Positions 48,901 through 60,900 of a stretch of 64,000 nt of DNA are shown here, piece by piece. Location: NCBI GenBank assembly GCA_934045075.1, contig OW203723.1, positions 24,641,615 through 24,705,614 of the forward strand, in the 5' to 3' direction. Below the pieces are notes generated by a model. The model had not been told where the DNA came from, did no database searches, and worked only from the letters and a program-made list of their open reading frames with translations. How positions within the stretch are numbered: position 1 is the stretch's first letter; the number at the start of each line of letters is the position of its first letter. The position numbers and the translations under genes are program-made. Source of the DNA: Yponomeuta sedellus (taxonomy: Eukaryota; Arthropoda; Insecta; Lepidoptera; Yponomeutidae).

Positions 48901-51900
48901 GTAATATAGCCCAAACTTTCTCTCTGAGAGGAGGCCTGTGCCCTGCAGTGGGACGGTAATAGCCTAAGTACATAAAAACAATTTTGCTTATGAACGAGGA
49001 AACTCGTTGAAATTAGCACCGTGTCACGTCACTTCTTCTTCTTCAGGCTATATTAGTCCATTGCTGGACTTAGCCCTTCCCTAATGAGCGCCATAGTGCA
49101 AGGTTGTGCCATCATCCCCACGCTGGGCGGGTTGGGGATCGCAGTTTGGTGGAATTGTACTGCAGGGGGCGCTGCTGCCAACCCCCGGTTTGTGTCCCTT
49201 AGTCGCCTTTTACGACACCCGCGGGAAGAATTGTAAAGCTGTAAAGCCCTCGTTTCTTTGCCAGCGAGGAGCCTCTGCTGGAGGGTGCTAGCAGCAAGAT
49301 GGAGTCTGCGCTGCAGGCCATCAGCCAGGAGCTGGCGCGCTGCCGCCGCCTGCTGCAGGCCAAGCGCGAGGTAAACCGCGCCGCGCTGCGGTAGGCCCGA
49401 GTCTTGCATTATCGTCTAACCGCTAGACGATGGGACGATTCATTCGCTGGCTTGGCGACCCAGAGGGCCTCGCCTACTAAAAGACGCCATTTTTTCCTGT
49501 ATTGCGTTACCTATCTCTAATTACATTATTTGTGGTACAGAGTGCTTATACGTACGTATCTATGTATGTATACGTGACAATGTAACGTATATATATTTAT
49601 ACTCGGGATTTGTCGAATATGCTGTACTGTATTGGTCGTAATAAACCCATTTTTACTTCTTACAGTAATTTCATGCTTCCTCTGTTTCTGGTACATTAAT
49701 AATCTGTTAACAGCTGTCAGCCAAATCGCATGTCAACGGTAGATTAAAATTGTAACGGTCTAATTTATTAAAACACTATTCCTTAAAACATTCTACAAAG
49801 GCTGATTAAAATAGTCTATGGTGGAGATTTTAAAGATTAAATAAACTACCCCTGAAGAATGATTAGAAGAACCGTGTTTTTTAGAAATAAAGCCGTTAGT
49901 GGGTGAGAATATGGGTGAATTTCCTAGTTTTCATGGCGTTGAGAAAGTATCTACTTAGTATTGAGTGTACTATCATGTAAGTGGTCATGTTCCAAGCATG
50001 TAATTCCAGTAATTTAGCATGTAAGAGATATGTAATAAAACTATTTCGAATACAAGTTGTTTTTATACTTCATTTATCCAGATGTAGTTAGTGTTGGCGG
50101 AAGAGGTCATGGCATGTTTTGGGTGAGTAAAAAATTACTTGGATTATTGCTCTTGCTTGCCTGTTGAATAGAAACTTTCACCAATTTTGCATGAAGACTG
50201 GTTAGCTAAGGGCAATGTAGTGCCTGTGTCTTTACGCCCAAAACAGTTGCCTATATTTGCAACTTGTAGACTAGATAGAATAAAATAGTAATAGAAATAG
50301 AATTTCTCTATTTAGTGCCGTAGTGTTAAATTTTTTTCTTGAATTCTTCTTTTACTTTTCGTGGGAATCACCACGACTCCACAAAATCGTGTCTTCTGAA
50401 AGCAAATGCACGACTCGATATAAAAATTCAACCAAATCGCTGCAAGTCCTAAAATAAAATAACATAACATTTACACAGAAGCACATACATTGCTTCTGGC
50501 CCACACTAGTGATACCCTGTGTCGTAAGAACCAGAAACAACGACATCACAAACATGTAAACATCCAAGACCTGGGTTTTGTTTTTATCCCCAGCCGGGAT
50601 TCGAACCCGGGACCTCTTGCATGGTAGCCAGTTGCGCTACCGCTGCGCCACATATTATCTACTCACATGATGGCTTGGTCAGTGACCTAAATTAATTGTG
50701 TTCCGCTAGTGCACTATTGTCATTTAAGTAGTAGGTATATCTGTTTGCGGATGTTTCCTTTCGTTCCGTTCATTTTTGTTAACACTTTCAAAAGCATTAA
50801 CAATAAATTAGCTTATGTACCTGATAATAGGCTATTTCACAACCAACTTCGTTTCTAAAAACCAACTCAGATTTTTTTCAGACTTACTTCATACACCAAT
50901 CCACACAGTTATGACGTCATTATAGACTCGACCAGTCCTGGCCGTTGTCGGATATAATTGCAACAAATACAAAATTGACATGTTTTGTCTCTGTTTGTTT
51001 GTAGAAATGATCCATTTTTTTAGTTTTATTCAATTCAATTTATTTCAACGTAAATAATTCACATTCTGTTTGCTGAATGTCAAAGTACAATGTAACATGA
51101 AAGTGAAAGGCGCCGCCTTCGGGCCGTAGTGTAGTGGAGTCTTTTCTTAAGTCCTCTTATACATTAGATAGGTACCACCTATACGCATAAGATTCCATGA
51201 TTGCCATTAATAACTTTAAATGCTAAGGCATTATTCGATTATTTTACATAGGCCGTGAAAACATAACAAGTGCTGCGGCCAGACACACGAACAGCACTCG
51301 TTCACGAGCATAACGCAGTGGTCAGCCATCATCATTCTCAACCATTTTGGAGGTAGATAGATGACCCGAACACCACGCCACCTTAAATCGGTTTTAAAAC
51401 TCATAATTAAAACAAATGTATCTATATAACTTTTTTGTCACCTGCCAAATAGCCTATTTATATTATATAAGAGTATCAGTTGTAGGGCAGACGAGCGAGA
51501 GGCACAACACCAATGCGCTAGTCCAATGCCATAAAGAAACAGATCAAAATCGAATCAAGTCAATTTATGATTTATTGACGACCTCGGTGGCGCAGCGGTT
51601 TGGCACGCTGACTGTAAAACCGAAGGTCTCGGGTTCGATCCCCGGCCGGGCTAGGAAACGAAGTTTTCTAGTATGTCTCGGGTCTTGGACGTTATCTATA
51701 TATTTATTGTATTAAATCTATCGTCGAGTTAGCACCTATAACACAATTAATTTAGTTGTACTTAGTATAGGGCTAATGAGATCGGTGAAATATGTCCATG
51801 AATATTTATTTATTTCGTTTGTTCCCAGTTAGTCTATATTTATTATTTAGTTGACGACACAATACTCAAAAACACAAAATCACGCAACATAATACAACAA

Positions 51901-54900
51901 TCAGCAGAAAACACAAACGGGTGACGGTGGAAATACAAGTAGTTAACAGTTAACACAAAGACAAACTTACAGAAATCTAAATATCTAACAAAATGTCAGG
52001 AAGTTTTAAGTATTGAGTCCCCAAAATGGGCCCGACTCAGCATAATGTTACATAAGGGGATTTTTAAAAGAATACCTACAATCCCAGTTTGTGACACCCT
52101 TCATGTTGCACTGTTACCAAATGGGCATTTAATTAAAAAAATAATTCCCGTTTAGTAACAGTGTTGCCAATCGCTGTTATTTTCTTCCTATATAGTAATA
52201 GCTCCCTTTTTTGGTAGCTACACGAACTATGGATTTTGCGGAAATAACAGTAGGTACCTACAAAATGGATAACATATTCAATTAGTTACTGATTTATTTA
52301 CTACAGTCGATACCTAAATACAAAATATTTATTTAGGATTACGGAACATAACGTAAGATTAGTATTGAGCTTTGCACTTGGAAATCCTGTATCGCAGGCG
52401 CTCCATTATGTTTAGCTTACATAATAGTTTCAGAGTCTCTATTGCCAACGTAGAGAAATTACATTATGTTTGCTGAATGTCAATGTAAAATATAAGCCGC
52501 ATCCCATTGCCCATAGGTATGACCGAGACAAATGGAGAACTATTGTATGTGACCAAGATCCTCAGAATTGAGTGACCGGTTAAAAAAAGAAGATCAGTCC
52601 GCGATTAAAAAAAGAAGATCAGTCCGCCCGTATCTATTTCTCCTCCGGCAAATTCTCCGATTTGAGGTTGCTTGGAAGAAATTGCTATTAGCAATAAGGC
52701 CGCCAATTGTATCAACACAGTAATAGCAGATACAGAAGATAAGTATCTTATCTTCTGTATCTGCTGTTTCTGTATCAATTTTCCGGTATACAATAAAGAA
52801 TATTATTATGGTATCTTATCAGTCTTCTACTTCTTTGAGGCAAATCTCTCCACCTCTAGGAACCAGAACTGCGTACAGACAAGCGGAGAGACTCAGCCCG
52901 TGAGAGCCGGCAGCTGGAGCTTCGCAAAGTGTCCGGCGCGAGGCAACTCAGCAATGCGCCGGCGCAGAAATGCGTCTTCACACTGCATATCGGGACGATC
53001 GTCTTGTCTGATGAGGTAACGCGTTCGTAGAAGACTCCACGGAAAAAGAGGAACTTGTCACTTTTTTTCAAAACTAATTTGTTAATGCAGTTTTGTAGGG
53101 AATTTCCGTTAGTCTAAGGTAGTAAAACAGAACAGGGTAAAAAAACAGATTAGTCTCGGAGTTATTGACGCTTAAAAAATCGCATACAGGGAAAAAGTGG
53201 CATAAGTCAAACTTTCGGAATGCAATATCTCCAAATATTTGTTGCTTGACTAGTTTGTCTTTTTCCCTGGGGTATTTTGTTCACAACTGCACCGAAAATA
53301 AAAAGACTAATGAAAGTCTCTTCTGGGCAAACGAAGTCCATCCTAGACCTCGTCTTCACCCTCGGGCTAGATAGAGGTCAAGAGTAAGCCCATTTTCTAT
53401 ATATAAAAAATAAACGTGAATACTTGTGCCGAACGAACGACGAGACGACCTCTTTGGCGCAGCGGTAGCGCATCTGCCTACCATGCCAGAGGTCCCGGGT
53501 TCGAACCCCGGCTGGGGACAGAAAAAACCCAGGTCTTAGATGTTTACGTGTTTGTGATGTCGTTGTTTCTGGATTCCACGATATCCTAGTGTGGGGCCAG
53601 AAGTAATGTAGGTATATGCCTGTATGTAAATGTTACGTTATGTTATGGAATCTTCTTTCATTTATAAAGCGCTCGTGGCCTAGTTGACCCGAGTCATTGT
53701 AATCATACGCTTGAGTTAAGAACAATAGGCGCGGTCAGGTGTAAGATGTATGACCATCCTGTGACTGCCGCTAGTGGCATTTTTAGTAGCGTTTCCGTGC
53801 TTCGTAAAGCACGTTAAGCCGTTGGTGCCGACTGTCATGTAATGGCAGTCGTTAAGCTACGTCAGAGGCCTTATGGGCGGATTGATAACTTCTGGCAGTA
53901 AGGCCCTTCACTGTTTTATATTAATCATACACGAACCCCGACTTGGCTCCCGTGGTGGAGTATGGCCTAGCCTTCCTGCGCTGCAGGAAGTGACCCGTAC
54001 CCCAGCAGTGGGGACATGGTATAACGACTGCTATTACATGACAGCCGGCACCGACGGCTTATCGTGCCTTGCGAAGCACTTTGTATTGTTATAATTAAAA
54101 AGAAAAATTCACAAATTCTTTATTGCACAAAAAAGAGGGTTTGCACAAAGGCGAGTTTAATACCAATAAGTATTTTCTCCTGGCTAACCTCGGGTTATGC
54201 GGATAATGGAAGGGGGTAGTGCCGTAAAATATTTATTAAATTATTTATATTGCATTCAAAAAATAATTTTGTTTAAAAACCTATTTAGAGGCTAAAAATT
54301 TCACCCATGCCGGGATTCGAACCCGCAACCTCTGGCTATCCGTGCCAGCGCTCTTCCAATTGAGCTGATTTCAGCGCTGGCACGGATAGCCAGAGGTTGC
54401 GGGTTCGAATCCCGGCATGGGTGAAATTTTAGCCTCTAAATAGGTTTTTAAATTTGTCCTTAGCACGGGTTAGTGCATTAAAAATAGTATAATAATTTTG
54501 TTACAAATACGTTTTTAATGCTAATTATATATCGGTCGAATGCCCACGAATGGCATACCTCACCCGTCCTCCGCGCGCAGGCGGTGATGCGCACGCGCAA
54601 CAAGTCGCTGATGCTGACGTGGAAGTTCTACGAGCAGCCGCCGGCCATGGCGCGCATGCGCGACGGCCGCGTCCTGCACTTCGGCTTCTCCACAGAGTAC
54701 GACGTCAAGGTCACCGACCAGTTCCTGCGCTACCTGAAGCACGTTAGTTCCCACTGTGTTCATTAATCTTCTATAATATAAAAATCTGCTGCTGTGTGGT
54801 GTCGGCCTAGAGAATAGCACCAACCCAAATTCTTCCCGCGGGTGTCGTAAGAGGCGGCTAAAGGACACAAACCGGGGGGTGGGCAGCAGCGCCCCCTGCA

Positions 54901-57900
54901 GTACAACTCCACCGAACTGCGATCCCCAACCCGCATGCCCAGCTTGGGGATTATTGGCATTACACCCCAATGATGGCACAACCTTGCGGTATGGCGCTCA
55001 TTAGGGGAGGGCTATGTCCAGCAGTGGACTAATATAGCCTGAAGAAGAATATAAAAATGAATCGCTGAATGTGTTGGTAAGCGGAAATCTCGAAAGCAGC
55101 TGAACCGATTTCGCTAAGTACTTTTTTAGAATATTCCTTGAAGTACGAGGGTGGTTCTTACGGAGAGAAAAATAAAAAGAAATAAAGGATCGACACTGTT
55201 AGGCGATAGAAAGTTCGCTGCGTCACCTAGTATATTACCTTCTAAAATATAAAAATGAATCGCTGAAAGTGTTGGTAAGCGCAAATCTCGAGAGCCGCTG
55301 AACCGATTTCGCTAATTCTTTTCTTAGAATATTCGTTGAAGTACGAGGATGGTTCTTACGGAGAGAAAAATAAAGAGAATTAAAGGATCGACACTGTTAG
55401 GCGATAGGAAGTTCGGTGTGTCAGCTAGTCTATCTATGATATAAAAATGAATCGCTGAAAGTGTTAGTAAGCGCAAATCTCGAGAGCAGCTGAACCGATT
55501 TCGCTGATTCTTTTTTAGAATATTCCTTGAAGTACGAGGATGGTTCTTACGGAGAGAAAAATAAAACAAAATTTAAAGAATCGACTGCTATGCGGTACGA
55601 AGTTCGCTGGGTTAGCTAGTTAATGATGTAATTCTGAATATATAAGCTTATTTTAAGTTTTATTCATATGTATTTGAAGTACTTTGATTTATTTGATAAT
55701 TTGTGGACTCGTTGCACGGGCGTTACCTAGAATTCGTCTCTTATTGAGTGTCTATCGCTACCAAAAAATGCAGGAACTATCTTCTTCAGTGTTTAATTAC
55801 CACGGCTAGATCCTCGATTATTCTCTATGCCTCAACAGGAGGAGATGTTAATCCAAATCTGTGAGGTGGGCAAGCCTAATCAGCCGTTCGCGCGCTCCGC
55901 CTTACCTCTGCGCGATGCGCTACTCAACTTCAACCGGAGAGTCGATATGTCACTGGCTTTGGTAAGTCCTTACATCTACATCATCACAACAGCCAATGTC
56001 AGTCCTCTGCTGGGCATAGGCCTCTCCCAATCTTCGGCTTTTCCTTTTCAGTCTCTGCCCACCGCTTTGTGAATTCCGATAACGACTTTATTCAGAAAGC
56101 GATGGGCTCCGTGTTTCTCTGCGTAATAAAACGAAGTAATTTGCTAGAGAACTAAAGTGATCGACATAGCTCGACGGATTAGCAAACTGAGGTGGCAGTG
56201 GGCGGGTGATATCTGCCGCAGGACCGATGTCCGTTGGGGTGGTCTGGAGTGGAGACCGCGAATCAGCAAATGTAGCGTAAGGTGCCCTGTGACGGGGCAC
56301 CCTACGCTACATTTGCCGATCCGCTGCAATTTCTATTACTTCGCCAACGGGAAGCAATTGAAATTTGAAACTGATGTATTCGGTTACTATCCACCAAAAA
56401 AATAATACGCAATGACTTATAAAAGAGACGCGTTGTATCGACTCATCATGATTAGCAAAAGCGAAAACTGATCGGATTCTTCCATCAAAAAAATATCGTC
56501 AAAAAAATATTAACGTTCATAAATAAATCACGTATTCACTGCACTCATGAATTAGTAAATGGAAGAATTCCAATTAGCTATATTACAAAGTTACACTTTA
56601 TCTGTATTGACTTATCTTTCCTGTGAGCTAGGCCGACTAAGCTGGGCAAGCCTCTTCATCTAACAATGTTGCAGCGTTCCAGTGGTGATTCCCCCATCTA
56701 GTGTGAGTGAAGATGCCACTGGACGCTGCATAAATCATCTCATTACCTAGATGCAAAATCCAAAGTTTCTTTTCGTGCTTTCTCTGAAAGAAACATAGTA
56801 GTGAAGCGGAAAATACGTAATTTTCAGCCTGTGCCCTAGTACCTAAATTAAGAGCCTATAGAAAGATCCTCTAATTCACAACAGTGCAAAAATAAAGCCC
56901 CATGATTTATTGCTTTTTCGAGAAGAGAACAGAACAACAGGGGACACTTATCTTTTCTTTGGTCGTATTTCTTTGGAAATAATGGTTATTTTAATAGTTT
57001 TAAAGTTGTTTTTTAGAACCGGAAGTTAAATACTTTTTTGTAATCAGATTACTAACTGTGGTTAAAAGTAGTTAATTACATGTAGTTATGGTTACATGTA
57101 GTTAACTACAGTAATCAAACTCCATGAAGTAAGTAGTGGTTAATTTGATTGCTGTAATCATAACTACTTTCCGATTTAAGGTTGCCTGGAAGAAATTGCT
57201 ATCAGCAATAAGGCCGCCAATTGTACCTCTTCTTTTGTAACTGTTGTCTCTGTAATTATTTTCTGGTGTGTACAATAAAGAATATTCTTATCTTATCTTA
57301 TCTTACTTATGATTACTGATTAGCTGATTTGTAAGAAATAAAAGAACAGAAAAATCTTTGAGTATTTTTCTTGTATTCCTTGACGCTTAGTCTCCAAATG
57401 TTTTTTTTTTATTTCAGCTTAATATTTTTTTAATTGTTGTCCATAATCCGATACATCCAATCATTGGTAGCAAACCTTCACTTCAGGTGGCGATCGACGA
57501 TCTTCAGATCGACGAGGCTCTGCAGTTGCACACACAGGAAGAATGCGACGAGCTGGGAGTGCTTGACCTGTGGTGTATGCTTCGCGCGGAACCCTGGATG
57601 CTGTCCACGTTCAGAAAGGTACAACCCCTTTCACACCGTATCAGCCTCATATAATTCAAATTTAAGTTCTAACATTTAAAATATATATTTTTTATGTAGT
57701 AAAATCATAAACATCCCAGGTTATGAAATGAAATGAAAAGGTTTTATTCAAAGTAGCGCAGAAACTGCTGCTTTATGAACGTTACAATTCAAACTAGGTG
57801 TCCATTTTAATATATAGATCATTTTGGAGAAAAAATGGACAAAAAAACTCCAAACTTAGTCTTTTTAAAGTCCTTAATTAACATAGTTTACATAATTAGG

Positions 57901-60900
57901 TAAGATAAGATAAGAATATTCTTTATTGTACACCAGAGCACATATTATAAAACATGTAATGATACAAAGTACAATTGGCGGCCTTATTGCTAAAAGCAAC
58001 TTCTTCCAGACAACCTTACGACGGAAAGTTGTTGGAGGAAATAAAAACATAGAACTCATACATTGTACTGGCTTTAATTCCAGACCTCATTGTCATCTAA
58101 ATAATCCTTTATGTTATAGTAGCCCTTCTGGCACAAAGTGTGCTTAACATATTTTTTGAACCGCGATTCGGGCAAGCTTAATATATCTTCAGAGATTATA
58201 CTATTTTTATTTTTAATGCACTAACCCGTGCTAAGGACAATTTTAAAAACCTATTTAGAGCAGAGCGTAGAAGAGCGCTGGCACGGATAGCCAGAGGTTG
58301 CGGGTTCGAACCCCGGCATGGGTGGAATTTTTAGCCTCTAAATAGGTTTTTAAAATAACTTCAGAGATTTTATTATAGAAGCGTATACAATGCCCCATGA
58401 AGGATGTATTAACCTTTGCCAGCCTAAATAGTGGGAACAAAAGTTTATGTTTGTTTCTAGTATTTACATTGTGTTGGCTACCTAAAGTTACAGGTCGTCT
58501 CTCAGAGAGAGAGAGAGAGAGAGAGAGCACGGACTTAATTACCACGCGTGCCCACCGTGGATTTGCAATTTGAAGCGCCGAGGTTTTTGAACACCTCATA
58601 CGAGTATCTGACGTGTTTAAATACTTCAGTGCTTGAAATTGGTTATGTCTACCCTTGTGTATTATAAACACAACATAGAAGGGAGTCTACTCAAGATAGA
58701 CTATAACATTTTATCGTCATTATATTAACGTAACATAAACATAACATTTACAGACAGGTGCCTGTCTGTAAATGTTATGTTTATGTTACGTTTGCTACCG
58801 AGACAGAGGTCGTGGGTTGGTTAGACCTGAGATTTCCGCACTTAGCCTCATAATTGGGTTAATATCACGAGTGGTAAATCTCATCAAGTACCTTTAAACT
58901 ATAATAACATAACATTTACATACAGGCACATACATTGCTTCCGGCCCCACACTACGATACCCTGTGTCGTGGGAACCAGAAATAGCGATATCACAAACAT
59001 GTAAACATCCAAGACCTGGTGTTTTTTTTCCCCAACAGATGTAATAATAGCCTTAAGTCCGAACTTGGTCACGCGGGGATAGCTTTGAAAATATCAGAAA
59101 AGACTGCTAATACCGTTTATAGGATTGTAAAAACAATATTCATTTTATTGACTTGACGAAATCCAATTTTTTTATCAGCATTAGCTTGGAATTACTTATT
59201 AGTGCCTGAAGTTTCGTGAAACTCTCAGACAAAAATCTTTTAGGACACTAATCAATTCATACTTGAAACAAAATAAAAAAAAATTGCCCAATGTGTATAG
59301 CAATGTTAATTGGAAGAAGCGAACGTTGTATTTCAAATATCGGTTAAAAACTTCTTCCTCTTTCCACACCATCATTTTCAAATATATAAATTACGTCGCA
59401 CATTTTTCGATTGCTCTCATTTTTCATCATTACTACTTTGCCCTTCGACCGGATCTGACTATTTTACCTGCTTATCCGTTGTTATCCAGTTTTTCTGTTC
59501 TATTATACCTACTACTAATCTACAAATAAAACAACACCTGGAGTCGTTCCAATTCTTATTATTTGTAAAGGATATACAGCATTCCAAACTCACGCCAGTA
59601 CCTATCCCGGAGGGGTAGGCATAGTTCAAAAACTGCCACTTGCCATAATCATGTTTTGTAATATGTGCTCTGGTGTATAATAAAGAATATTTTTATTTTA
59701 CCTTGCCAGAGTGCTTAGTGCGAGTTTTTTAACTACTTGATCGCGTTAACGTAAACTAATATTTCTATGGCATCGAGGGAGCGCCACCTAGCGACAAGTA
59801 TGGAAATTAAAATTGCTGAGTGCGAGTTGTAATGGTTTACGTTGAGAAGTGAACACGTTTATCAGCCAAAACACGAATAAACGGGAGTGCGAGTTGTACT
59901 GTGACAGCGTTTTGCCAGTTCGAACGGTTAACTTACTCATACTCACTACTCAATGCTCGATTAACGCGGTAGTAAAGTTATTCGATTGGATCTGTCAAAC
60001 GCGCACAAAGCACTCAGTATTCTGACAGATCTCTTTCGCTTCTTCCACATTTATTAGTCGTTGCCTGCAAGCACTACTTTGCTAATATGTATTTTGACCA
60101 ACTGACAGCTGTTGTAGGTAGTTTAAAAAAATCCTTTACTTTTGTTTGAAAACGTTAACAACGACAAACTTGGGGCGCCCAAAAGTCGCAGTTGTCCGCT
60201 GACGCGACGCTGCTCGTTGACGAGCAGGCCTCCGTCCGCGGCGACCATGACTCCTTTCGCGACGGTCAAGACCTCGACATGAGCTGGAGGAAGAGCTCCG
60301 GCGGCGAGGTAACTCTCCCATACTCTAACGAATGTACAGTCTGTTAGCTTTTAGAATATACCTCGGCTACTATCGGATAGATTTTATCCTATATTAGCCG
60401 AGGTATACTAATAGACTATACCGTACAAACTGTAGTTGTTAGTAAACAAACGCGGTTGCGAAAGATGTGTTTCGGGAAATGCACTTTTTTCAAGTGTTTT
60501 CTATCGAGACCTTTAGCGGGAGTACAAGCATTGAATTTTAAGCAAGTCAATAGTAGTACTCACATATTTTTTTATTGGGTACTTTACTAGCCAAGTTTGA
60601 CGCTTGTGCGTATTACTATTTTTACGACAGCAAAAACCAACATACGAAATAAAATCACGGGAACTGTTGTGACTCATATTTTATGTGATTTCGCTGTCTT
60701 TTTTATTTACACTCGTAGAATCATTCACATGGGACACGCAAACACACACATTAAACAAAGCAAAGCAATACAAGTCGCAGCACGAAGAAGGCATAGAATA
60801 AAACATTACATAGTATTAATATAAAGGGCATGTGTATTACAGTCTATTTATTCTTACTTGTCCAATTTAGTAAACAAGATTCTTACCTTAAAATTGAGAT

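Larger units (their letters stand above)
57619..60185. other. intron 28 contents
   Basis: LINE 3' tail (57900-58020, minus), fold-back SINE A (58198-58358), a GA microsatellite (58505-58527), SINE B fragment (58907-59036, minus) and MITE K (59709-60015). AT-rich elsewhere; no exon seen. Confidence 0.5.

Noticed and set aside
56320..56402. Short frame ending YYPPKK as a gene end
   Set aside because: No acceptor, and it directly follows a LINE scrap and hairpin. Not recognised, so not called as a gene.
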